In this document: positions 1 through 5,121 of the stretch, in pieces
Layout: every line of letters starts with the position of its first letter
Position numbering within the stretch: position 1 is the first letter of the stretch
Origin: Streptosporangiaceae bacterium
GTDB lineage: Bacteria; Actinomycetota; Actinomycetes; Streptosporangiales; Streptosporangiaceae
Assembly (NCBI GenBank): GCA_030039095.1
Contig: JASHQP010000442.1
Coordinates: forward strand, 1 to 5,393
DNA length: 5,393 bases
Direction of reading: 5' to 3'
Translations under genes and position numbers: made by a program
The notes under the pieces: generated by a model
Database searches by the model: none
What the model was told of the DNA's origin: nothing
What the model saw: only the letters and a program-made list of their open reading frames with translations

Positions 1-630
1 GCCCTGGTGATCGCGGTGCCGCTCGGCATCTACCAGGCGGTGAAGCGCGGCGGGGTCAGCGACCACGTCCTCACCGGGGCGTCGTTCACCCTGTACTCCA
101 CGCCCGACTTCCTGTTCGCGATCCTGCTGATCGCGCTGTTCTCGGTGCAGCTGCGGATCCTGCCCCCGGAGGCGCCGCAGGCGTCCTCGGTGGGCGGAAT
201 CCTGGCCGACCCGCGGGCACTGGTCCTGCCGGTGGTGACCCTCGCACTGGTCACCGTCGCCAGCTACAGCAGGTACATGCGGTCGTCGGCGATCGACGTG
301 CTGGCCCAGGAGTACATCCGGGTGGCCAGGGCCAAGGGCCTGCCGCGCCGGCTGATCCTGCTGCGGCATGTGCTGCGCAACTCGCTCCTGCCGGTCGTCA
401 CCATGGTCGGGCTGTCGTTCTCCTGGATCGTGGCCGGCGCCGTGATCGCCGAGGAGGTCTTCAACTACCCGGGGATGGGACTGCTGTTCTACCAGGCCGC
501 GACCACCCATGACTTCCCGGTGCTCCTCGGCTCCACCCTTATCGTCGGCGTCGCAACGGTCGCCGGCAACCTCGCGGCCGACGTTGCCTACGGAATCCTC
601 GACCCCCGGATCCGCTATGGCCGCGCTTGA
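1..630 (+). CDS. dppB: Peptide/nickel-type ABC transporter permease, DppB/OppB family (5' partial)
   Basis: Inner-membrane permease of a binding-protein-dependent importer for peptides, nickel or a related solute. The substrate cannot be read from the sequence and the symbol is a family-level label. The reading frame is open from base 1, so the N-terminus, including the first membrane helix, lies outside the window; 209 residues remain of a usual 310-340. The visible part has hydrophobic segments at about residues 24-47, 73-90, 128-150 and 174-196. The cytoplasmic EAA loop that docks on the ATPase lies near residues 104-128 (EYIRVARAKG, then RHVLRNSLLP). The C-terminus NLAADVAYGILDPRIRYG is the usual ending of the family. 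The stop overlaps the next permease gene by 14 bases, showing an operon with translational coupling. The family assignment is secure. Confidence 0.95.
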   Translation, partial: ALVIAVPLGIYQAVKRGGVSDHVLTGASFTLYSTPDFLFAILLIALFSVQLRILPPEAPQASSVGGILADPRALVLPVVTLALVTVASYSRYMRSSAIDVLAQEYIRVARAKGLPRRLILLRHVLRNSLLPVVTMVGLSFSWIVAGAVIAEEVFNYPGMGLLFYQAATTHDFPVLLGSTLIVGVATVAGNLAADVAYGILDPRIRYGRA

Positions 631-1567
631 CACCGGAGCCAGCGGGACGGAACGCGACGCGCCCGGCGGGGCCGGGCTGGCCGGCGCCGGCCCGCCGAGT
701 GCGGGCCAGGACCTGGCGCAGCGCGGTACCTGGCGGCCAGCGCTGTCCTCGTTCGCGAGCAACCGGGTGGCCCTCACCGGCCTGGGGCTGGTCATCGTCA
801 TCACGCTGTTCTGCTTCCTCGGGCCGGTCTTCTACCGCACGAACCAGGTCACGGTCCAGCTGAACCTGGCCACGCTGCCGCCGGGGAACGGGCACCCGCT
901 CGGCACCGACCCCTCGGGTTACGACGTGCTGGGACGGCTCATGCTGGGCGGCCAGTCCTCGCTGGCGCTCGGGCTCGCGGTGAGCCTCGCCACCACGATC
1001 GTCGGCACCCTGTACGGCGCGCTCGCCGGCCTGGCCGGCGGCATCGTCGACGCGGTCATGATGCGCGTGGTCGACACCTTCCTCGCCATCCCCAGCCTGG
1101 TGTTCCTGCTGATCCTGGTGAACCTGTTCACGCCGAACCTGTGGATCATCATCCTGCTGATCACGATGCTGTCCTGGCTGACGAGCGCCCGGCTGGTGCG
1201 GGGCGAGGTGCTGACGCTGCGGACCCGCGAGTTCGTCCAGGCCGCCCGCATGATGGGCGCCGGCGGCTGGCGGATCATCGTGCGTCACCTGGTGCCGAAC
1301 TCGATCGGCGTCATCCTGGTCAACGCCACGTTCACGATCGCGGACGCCATCCTGATCCTGTCGGCGCTGAGCTTCCTGGGCCTCGGGCTGCCCCCGCCGC
1401 ACGCCGACTGGGGAACGATGCTGTCCAACGGGCTGAACTACCTCTTCGACGGCTACTGGTGGCTGGTCTACCCGCCCGCGCTCATCCTGATCGTCACCGT
1501 CGTGGCGTTCAACATGATCGGTGACGCCATCCGCGACTCCCTGGACGTCCGCCTGCGGCGCCGGTGA
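617..1567 (+). CDS. dppC: Peptide/nickel-type ABC transporter permease, DppC/OppC family
   Basis: Second permease of the same importer, expected to pair with the DppB-type subunit in the membrane. It has 316 residues, normal for the family. The ATG at 617 lies inside the end of the upstream gene. No strong Shine-Dalgarno precedes it, so coupling to upstream translation is likely; the open frame extends further upstream only as an overlap with dppB. A soluble N-terminal tail (about 1-48) is followed by helix 1 (51-72). The family signature HPLGTDPSGYDVLGRLMLGG spans 93-112. Further hydrophobic segments lie near 116-141, 156-172, 174-189, 232-256 and 284-303. The EAA loop is at 205-228 (EFVQAARMMGA, then RHLVPNS). 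The segment SFLGLGLPPPHADWG (252-266) and the end GDAIRDSLDVRLRRR are typical. The ATPase genes often found next in such operons are not present downstream. Confidence 0.96.
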   Translation: MAALDTGASGTERDAPGGAGLAGAGPPSAGQDLAQRGTWRPALSSFASNRVALTGLGLVIVITLFCFLGPVFYRTNQVTVQLNLATLPPGNGHPLGTDPSGYDVLGRLMLGGQSSLALGLAVSLATTIVGTLYGALAGLAGGIVDAVMMRVVDTFLAIPSLVFLLILVNLFTPNLWIIILLITMLSWLTSARLVRGEVLTLRTREFVQAARMMGAGGWRIIVRHLVPNSIGVILVNATFTIADAILILSALSFLGLGLPPPHADWGTMLSNGLNYLFDGYWWLVYPPALILIVTVVAFNMIGDAIRDSLDVRLRRR

Positions 1568-1608
1568 ATCCGGCTCCCGGCACGGGCGCCCAGGATGGCC
1601 GGCCGGTG

Positions 1609-1637
1609 TTACCACGGATTACGTGGCACGTTATACT
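1609..1637 (+). promoter_or_regulatory. Predicted promoter of higBA (leaderless type)
   Basis: A -35-like TTACCA (1609-1614, 4 of 6 to TTGACA) and a -10 TATACT (1632-1637, 5 of 6 to TATAAT) are separated by 17 bases. The GTG start of the toxin begins 8 bases after the end of the -10 hexamer, about where transcription should begin. No purine-rich ribosome binding site lies between them. This is the arrangement of leaderless genes, which are common in actinobacteria. The promoter is seen by eye only; the transcription start is inferred. Confidence 0.6.
1612..1631. promoter_or_regulatory. Overlapping inverted repeats in the higBA promoter, likely operator
   Basis: Two inverted repeats share bases between the -35 and -10 elements. 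The first is CCACG (1612-1616), five bases, CGTGG (1622-1626). The second is ACGTG (1621-1625), one base, CACGT (1627-1631). Toxin-antitoxin operons of this family are normally repressed by the antitoxin, alone or with the toxin, binding palindromes in the promoter. The position here would block RNA polymerase. Binding by HigA is an inference. Confidence 0.45.
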
Positions 1638-1644
1638 CAGCCAA

Positions 1645-1938
1645 GTGATCGCATCGTTCCGGGACAAGGGCACCGAGGACCTGTTCGACGGGCGTGACAC
1701 CAAGCAGGCACGCAAGTCGTGCCCATCGGACCTGCTCCGGGTGGCCAGGAGAAAGCTTGACCAGCTGAATCAGGCCGTCGTGTTAGGCGATCTGCGAGCA
1801 CCACCGAGTAACCGCCTGGAGAAACTGAAAGGCGAACTGGAGGGACAGTACTCGATCCGGATCAACGATCAGTGGCGAGTGTGCTTCCGGTGGACCGACT
1901 CCGGCGCAGAGGATGTCGGGATCGTGGACTATCACTGA
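1645..1938 (+). CDS. higB: HigB-type toxin of a type II toxin-antitoxin system
   Basis: Predicted ribosome-dependent mRNA interferase of the RelE/ParE superfamily, HigB branch, acting in the cytoplasm and neutralised by the antitoxin encoded next. It has 97 residues from GTG 1645, close to the usual 90-100. The start fits the family's N-terminus (here (V/M)IASFRDKGTEDLF) and the promoter placed just before it. An in-frame GTG at 1564 would add 27 residues unlike the family. The diagnostic C-terminal block runs from RLEKLKGELEGQYSIRIND (58-75) through QWRVCFRW (76-83) to a terminal VDYH. The basic and aromatic residues K62, R72, W77, R78 and H97 match positions conserved in the family. Codon 47 is TTA (1783-1785), the only in-frame TTA I found in the window's genes. 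AAA, AGA and GAA are used more than in neighbouring genes, hinting at horizontal acquisition. Confidence 0.9.
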   Translation: MIASFRDKGTEDLFDGRDTKQARKSCPSDLLRVARRKLDQLNQAVVLGDLRAPPSNRLEKLKGELEGQYSIRINDQWRVCFRWTDSGAEDVGIVDYH

Positions 1939-1942
1939 GGAG
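1937..1942 (+). promoter_or_regulatory. Ribosome binding site deciding the higA start
   Basis: GAGGAG overlaps the toxin stop codon. It touches the ATG at 1943 with no spacer, which is unworkable, but lies 9 bases before the in-frame ATG at 1952. The latter is therefore the better start. Overlap with the toxin stop suggests translational coupling. Confidence 0.6.
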
Positions 1943-1951
1943 ATGACGGGG

Positions 1952-2266
1952 ATGGCGCAGGTGAGAATACCGTCGGACCGGCCGCCGACGCCGCCGGGAG
2001 AGATGCTGCTGGAGGAGTTCATCAGGCCGCTGGGCCTGACACAGACGGAGCTCGCGGACCGGATCGGCGTTTCGTACGTACGGCTGAATGAGATCGTCAA
2101 CGGGCGGCGCGGCATCACTCCGTCCACGGCGCTGCGGCTGGCTAAGGCACTCGGGACCACTCCCCAGTTCTGGCTGAACGGCCAACTCGCGCTCGACCTG
2201 TACCAGGCATCCCACGACGAGGAAGAAATCCGGCAGCTGGAGCGCATCGAGCCCGTCTCCAGCTGA
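1952..2266 (+). CDS. higA: HigA-type antitoxin, XRE-family helix-turn-helix
   Basis: DNA-binding antitoxin that would bind and inhibit the toxin encoded upstream and repress their shared promoter. It has 104 residues, typical for HigA. The family signature begins with PPTPPGEMLLEEFIRPLGLT (11-30). The helix-turn-helix follows at about 29-50 (LTQTELADRIGVSYVRLNEIVNG). Then come the HigA-specific RRGITPSTALRLAKALGTTPQFWLN (52-76) and a charged C-terminal helix likely to contact the toxin. The start at 1952 is chosen from ribosome binding site spacing; an alternative ATG at 1943 would add three residues. Toxin first, antitoxin second, 13 bases apart, is the classic higBA order. The gene is convergent with the hydrolase on the other strand, 32 bases away. 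Confidence 0.92.
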   Translation: MAQVRIPSDRPPTPPGEMLLEEFIRPLGLTQTELADRIGVSYVRLNEIVNGRRGITPSTALRLAKALGTTPQFWLNGQLALDLYQASHDEEEIRQLERIEPVSS

Positions 2267-2278
2267 GTCCTGCCCTCT

Positions 2279-2305
2279 GTCCTGGGCCGGTGAGGCAATC
2301 AGGAC
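2279..2305. terminator. Weak inverted repeat between convergent genes
   Basis: GTCCTG (2279-2284) can pair with CAGGAC (2300-2305) across a 15-base loop. A second GTCCTG at 2267-2272 could pair with the same arm. The repeat sits in the 32-base gap between higA and the hydrolase, whose stop codon it overlaps, where a bidirectional terminator would be expected. The stem is only 6 bp with no T-tract, so this is a tentative call. Confidence 0.2.
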
Positions 2306-3018
2306 CGCCGGGCGATGGCGTCGAGAAGGGTGGCCGTCTCCCCTGGGGCTTCCAGCATCAGGTCGTGTCCGTAGGCAAGCTGATGAGTCTCCCAGCCGGC
2401 CCCCGCCGCGAACTCGAACGACGCCCGCAGGCTGGCCAGCGGCGGATTCGTGTGGTTGACGCAGACCTTGCGCACTGCGGCGAGCGCGGCGGGATCGAAG
2501 TGGACCGGCTCCGTCGCGCAGCGCAGCGGGAAGTCGGTCAGCCGCGGCCCCACCCGGGCGCGCAACGCATCGCTGACCCCCCATTGATCGAGGAACCGCG
2601 GCGAGGCGGGCACGAACCAGCTATCCCCGGCCGACGCGGCCACCTCGCGGTAGCGCCGCGCGGTGTCCGGGGGCTCGACGTCGAGCAGGCTCTGGCCGGG
2701 CTGCGCGATGAACGCCGCCAGGAACGTCACCGACGCGAGCCCGCCCGCCACCCGCTCTGCCACCGGCCCGGCCAGGACTCCGGCGTAACTGTGCAGCACC
2801 AGGTGCACATCACGCAGATCCTCGAACCAGAACAGCTCGGTGAGGTCGGCGATGTGATCCGCGATCCCCACCTGCGGCGTCAGCCCCCGCCGGCGATCGC
2901 CCTGGCCGGTCAGGGTCGGCGTGTACACGTCGTGCCCGCTCCGCGCCAGCCGCTGCCGTACGTCACGCCAGCACCACCCCCCGTGCATGGCTCCATGCAC
3001 CAGAACGAACGTGGCCAC
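2299..3018 (-). CDS. Alpha/beta-fold hydrolase (EstC/plant SABP2-like esterase family)
   Basis: Predicted cytoplasmic serine hydrolase of 239 residues, the normal size for small esterases of this group. The substrate is unknown. The N-terminus (V/M)ATFVLVHGAMHGGWCWRDV carries the HG oxyanion-hole motif (residues 8-9). Then come VYTPTLTGQGDR (31-42) and DLRDVHLVLHSYAG (67-80), with the candidate nucleophile Ser77. The catalytic His is probably His218 in AYGHDLM. The catalytic acid could not be placed with confidence. The nucleophile elbow reads L-H-S-Y-A instead of the usual G-H-S-Y-G, which is odd and could alter activity. The GTG at 3018 was chosen because it gives the family's N-terminus and has GGGGGAA just upstream. 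A longer frame to 3126 would overlap the oxygenase gene and add 36 unlike residues. It is divergent from the oxygenase gene. Confidence 0.85.
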   Translation of the reverse strand: MATFVLVHGAMHGGWCWRDVRQRLARSGHDVYTPTLTGQGDRRRGLTPQVGIADHIADLTELFWFEDLRDVHLVLHSYAGVLAGPVAERVAGGLASVTFLAAFIAQPGQSLLDVEPPDTARRYREVAASAGDSWFVPASPRFLDQWGVSDALRARVGPRLTDFPLRCATEPVHFDPAALAAVRKVCVNHTNPPLASLRASFEFAAGAGWETHQLAYGHDLMLEAPGETATLLDAIARRS

Positions 3019-3116
3019 GCTTCCCCCAGTAGCACGAGCCGGCCCCGGACCCTCAGAATGCTGCCAGCCCGGCCGGCCGATCGTGCCGGAGCAACGCCGG
3101 GCGCCTGGAGGTCGCA
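3019..3116. other. Divergent intergenic region of the hydrolase and oxygenase genes
   Basis: This 98-base gap must hold the start signals of both divergent genes. On the minus strand GGGGGAA (3021-3027) precedes the hydrolase GTG. On the plus strand GGAGG (3107-3111) lies 5 bases before the oxygenase ATG. A perfect 10-base palindrome CGGCCGGCCG lies at 3070-3079, near the middle, but such sequences arise easily in DNA this GC-rich. I see no convincing -10/-35 pair in either direction. Confidence 0.4.
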
Positions 3117-4148
3117 ATGGGTTCACCGGGAGTGTTTGCGGACCTGGCCGCGCAGCGCGCGTGCTGGCATCCGGTCGCGTTCGCCGGCGAGGTCACCGAC
3201 CGGCCCGCGCACGCCGACCTGCTCGGTGAGCCGCTGGTGGTCTGGCGCGGCGCCGACGGCGCGCCGCGGGTGATGTCCGACCTCTGCGTGCACCGCGGCA
3301 CCGCGCTGTCGCTCGGCTCGGTCCAGGGCGACGAACTGGTGTGCGCCTACCACGGCTGGCGGTACGGCGCCGACGGCCGGTGCGTGGCGATTCCGCAGAA
3401 GGAGGACCCGGCGGTGGTTCCGGCCAAGGCCCGGCTGCGGGCCTTCCGCGCGCAGGAACGGTACGGGCTGATCTGGGCCGCGCTGGAGGAGCCGCGGTGG
3501 CCGCTGCCGGAGGTCCCGGAACTCGAGAACGGCGAGTGGGAGATCGTCGCGGCCGGGCCGTACCGGTGGCGCTGCGACGCGGCCCGCCAGGTGGAGAACT
3601 TCACCGACTTCGGGCACTTCCCCTGGGTGCATCCCGGGCTGCTCGGCGATCCGGAGCGGCCGGTGGTGCCCAGCCACCGGGTGCACACCGACGGGCACGT
3701 GCTGCGGTATGAGATCGTCCGCCCGGAGGCTCCCAACAGCGAGGACTTCCCGGTATTCGGCAACGAGCAGGCCGGGCCGCCCCAGCGCCGCAGCCGCTAC
3801 GAGCTGCATGTGCCCTACACGATCGTGCTGCGGCTGGGCTGGGGCGGGCAACGGGGCATGGTGTACTTCTTCGCCTCGCAGCCGGCCGCCGCCGACCGCT
3901 GCGCGGGCTACGTGATCATCGGCCGGAACTACAACCTCGATCAGCCGGACCGGGTGATCCGCGAGTTCGAGGACACGATCTTCGGCCAGGACCAGGTCGT
4001 CGTCGAGTCACAGCGCCCCGAGCGCGTGCCGTTCGACCTCGCCGCCGAGCTGCACCTGCGCTTCGACGCCGTCGCCGTCGCCTACCGCAAGGCCATGCGC
4101 GACCTCGGCCTGGCCGCCGGCGCCCCGATCGGGATCAACGCCGAATAG
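3117..4148 (+). CDS. Rieske [2Fe-2S] non-heme iron oxygenase, alpha subunit
   Basis: Predicted oxygenase that uses electrons from a partner reductase to hydroxylate, dihydroxylate or O/N-demethylate an aromatic or other cyclic substrate. It has 343 residues, fitting the compact VanA/phthalate-oxygenase/dicamba-monooxygenase-like group. The N-terminal Rieske domain binds the cluster through Cys57, His59 (CVHRG), Cys76 and His79 (CAYHGW), with correct C-x-H-x16-C-x2-H spacing. The catalytic domain carries N161-x2-D164-x2-H167-x4-H172; His167 and His172 are the likely iron ligands. Asp292 in FGQDQVVVESQRPE is the likely third ligand, so all key residues are intact. The ATG at 3117 has GGAGG 5 bases upstream. 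No ferredoxin, reductase or beta subunit gene is nearby, so electrons must come from elsewhere. The divergent hydrolase may act in the same pathway, but this is inference; the substrate is unknown. Confidence 0.93.
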   Translation: MGSPGVFADLAAQRACWHPVAFAGEVTDRPAHADLLGEPLVVWRGADGAPRVMSDLCVHRGTALSLGSVQGDELVCAYHGWRYGADGRCVAIPQKEDPAVVPAKARLRAFRAQERYGLIWAALEEPRWPLPEVPELENGEWEIVAAGPYRWRCDAARQVENFTDFGHFPWVHPGLLGDPERPVVPSHRVHTDGHVLRYEIVRPEAPNSEDFPVFGNEQAGPPQRRSRYELHVPYTIVLRLGWGGQRGMVYFFASQPAAADRCAGYVIIGRNYNLDQPDRVIREFEDTIFGQDQVVVESQRPERVPFDLAAELHLRFDAVAVAYRKAMRDLGLAAGAPIGINAE

Positions 4149-4222
4149 CAGCCGCGGCCGCGCTGCGCGGGGCCGGGCCAGTCCAGCAGCCGCGCCCGCG
4201 CAGCGCAGGGCCGGGCCGGTGT
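4147..4222. repeat. Imperfect 38-base tandem duplication at the oxygenase stop codon
   Basis: Bases 4147-4184 and 4185-4222 are adjacent copies that match at 32 of 38 positions. Both begin AGCAGCCGCG and share GGGCCGGGCC near the end. The first copy starts inside the TAG stop codon of the oxygenase gene. The duplication therefore lies almost entirely in the 3' untranslated part. Confidence 0.65.
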
Positions 4223-4268
4223 GGATGTGGATCTGAGGCACTCCTATGTGCAGCATCGCCACATTCAC

Positions 4269-4298
4269 GGCTGCCCTGCCCCCAAGTGCAGGGCAGCC
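4269..4298. terminator. Perfect 11-bp hairpin, candidate terminator of the oxygenase gene
   Basis: GGCTGCCCTGC (4269-4279) is perfectly complementary to GCAGGGCAGCC (4288-4298) across an 8-base loop. It is the strongest stem in the gap and lies about 120 bases after the oxygenase stop. No T-tract follows. Actinobacterial terminators often lack one, so termination is plausible but unproven. It could instead stabilise mRNA or act as a protein site. Confidence 0.45.
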
Positions 4299-4301
4299 CC
4301 C

Positions 4302-4351
4302 TGGGCCAGGGGCTGGTCCACCCGGGGCCAGGGGCCGGTCCATCTGGGCCA
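4302..4351. repeat. Short degenerate repeats of 21-22 bases
   Basis: GGGCCA recurs at 4303, 4325 and 4346. The first two copies extend to GGGCCAGGGGC(T/C)GGTCCA(C/T) over about 19 bases; the third copy is truncated to GGGCCAGG. The period is 22 and then 21 bases. No role is evident. They lie between the candidate terminator and the operator cluster. Confidence 0.5.
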
Positions 4352-4352
4352 G

Positions 4353-4367
4353 GCAGGGCGGCCCTGC
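4353..4367. repeat. 15-base palindrome GCAGGGC-G-GCCCTGC
   Basis: Seven-base arms (4353-4359 and 4361-4367) flank a single G and are followed by TTT. As RNA it could fold only with a slightly opened loop, giving a 5-6 bp stem, so it might assist termination. Its right arm also pairs with AAAGCAGGG further on (4413-4421) and abuts the first operator copy. Confidence 0.35.
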
Positions 4368-4457
4368 TTTGCGTCATAAAGTTCTTGGCCGGAGCCCTTG
4401 ACTTTGCGCCGTAAAGCAGGGTCTACTTTATGACATAGAGCACTTTGTGGCGTAGAG
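4367..4457. promoter_or_regulatory. Four-copy 15-base near-palindromic operator cluster
   Basis: Four related sites fit CTTTRYGNCRTARAG: CTTTGCGTCATAAAG (4367-4381), CTTTGCGCCGTAAAG (4402-4416), CTTTATGACATAGAG (4426-4440) and CTTTGTGGCGTAGAG (4443-4457). Each is close to dyad-symmetric about its middle base. Their A/T-rich ends stand out in GC-rich DNA. Centre spacings are 35, 24 and 17 bases. Copy 2 lies between the predicted -35 and -10, copy 3 just overlaps the -10, and copy 4 lies before the ribosome binding site, which fits repression. The winged-helix protein encoded as the second gene of this operon is the obvious candidate binder; that link is inferred. Confidence 0.65.
4398..4427 (+). 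promoter_or_regulatory. Predicted promoter of the membrane protein/regulator operon
   Basis: TTGACT (4398-4403, 5 of 6 to the -35 consensus) and TCTACT (4422-4427, 4 of 6 to the -10 consensus) are 18 bases apart. Transcription would start near 4434, leaving a leader of about 40 bases with the ribosome binding site AAGGAG (4465-4470) 6 bases before ATG 4477. The -10 is weak, so the exact position is uncertain. Confidence 0.45.
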
Positions 4458-4476
4458 CCACGGGAAGGAGCCCGCG

Positions 4477-5109
4477 ATGAGTAACACATCCGACACCACC
4501 GCCGACGGCAACGGCGACACGTTCACCCCGCAGCAGGCCACTGCGCTGCTGGACGAGGCCACCTGGCAGGCGCGCCGCAAGCTGGAGTCCTCCCCGCCGT
4601 GGGTGGGGGCCACCCGAGGGGTAATGGTCCTGGCCGCCCTCGGCGCGACCTGGCTGTCGGTGCGCCACCAGAACCCCTACACGGGGCCGACCAGCGCCGA
4701 CATCCCGATCCTCATCGCGTTCATCGTCGCCAACGCTGCCCTGGCCCTGGGCTTCCGCCACCGGGCCGGCGTCGGGGTGCGCGGTCCCTCCCGGCTGCGC
4801 CCGCCCGAGATCGCCATCGCCGCTGCGGCGTGGGTCGCGGCCGCCGCGCTGCTGGGAGGGCTGGCAGCCGCCGGGCTGAGCTACAAGCTGTACCCGACCA
4901 CGGTGCTGCTCATCCCGGGCGCGACCTGGGCGATCCTGATGCTGCTGCGCAAGGACTGGCGCGGGTTCGCCAAGGGCGCCGCGGTGGCCATCATCGGCGC
5001 CGTGGGCCTCGCCGCCACCCCGGCCGGGGCGTGGCTGGTGGCCGGCGTGGGCCTGTGCGCCATGCTGCTGGGCTTCGCGGTGTACACCGCGTGGCGCCAG
5101 CGGGCCTGA
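4477..5109 (+). CDS. Predicted six-helix integral membrane protein of unknown function
   Basis: I do not recognise a named family. The protein has 210 residues and no cleavable signal peptide. A polar, probably cytoplasmic N-terminus (1-44) contains TPQQATALLDEATWQARRKLES (17-38), which looks like an amphipathic helix. Six hydrophobic segments follow at about 45-62, 75-92, 111-133, 140-157, 167-182 and 184-204. Arg/Lys-rich loops at 94-108 and 158-166 and an Arg-containing C-terminus suggest the cytoplasmic side. No catalytic or metal-binding motif is visible. ATG 4477 has AAGGAG 6 bases upstream. A winged-helix regulator gene follows after 12 bases, so the two are probably co-transcribed under the operator cluster upstream. 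The protein could be a sensor, the regulated target or a partner of the regulator; the sequence does not decide. Confidence 0.85.
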   Translation: MSNTSDTTADGNGDTFTPQQATALLDEATWQARRKLESSPPWVGATRGVMVLAALGATWLSVRHQNPYTGPTSADIPILIAFIVANAALALGFRHRAGVGVRGPSRLRPPEIAIAAAAWVAAAALLGGLAAAGLSYKLYPTTVLLIPGATWAILMLLRKDWRGFAKGAAVAIIGAVGLAATPAGAWLVAGVGLCAMLLGFAVYTAWRQRA

Positions 5110-5121
5110 ACGGCGTGTGTC

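Noticed and set aside
539..1615. Long minus-strand open frame opposite dppC (358 codons)
   Set aside because: Its translation is rich in Asp, Gln, Arg and His with no domain signature, typical of the antisense of a high-GC membrane protein gene. The plus-strand DppC is unambiguous.
1564..1644. N-terminal extension of HigB from the in-frame GTG at 1564
   Set aside because: The added 27 residues do not resemble the family, the frame overlaps the dppC stop, and it would run through the predicted promoter and operator. GTG 1645 gives the family's N-terminus.
3070..3079. Palindrome CGGCCGGCCG in the divergent intergenic gap as an operator
   Set aside because: Perfect but made only of G and C in very GC-rich DNA, where such strings arise by chance, and no regulator gene adjoins.
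3019..3126. Longer hydrolase start at 3126 on the minus strand
   Set aside because: It would overlap the oxygenase start codon and add 36 residues unlike the family. GTG 3018 has a purine-rich site and gives the expected N-terminus.
2290..3273. Plus-strand open frame opposite the hydrolase (327 codons)
   Set aside because: Arg/Pro-rich translation without domains. The minus-strand hydrolase carries clear family motifs.
3123..3851. Minus-strand open frame opposite the oxygenase (242 codons)
   Set aside because: No domain signature; an antisense shadow of the oxygenase coding sequence.
4135..4489. Small minus-strand open frames in the 4149-4476 gap
   Set aside because: They overlap the repeats and operators, are rich in Pro/Gly/Ala from the repeated GC sequence, and lack a credible ribosome binding site or motif.
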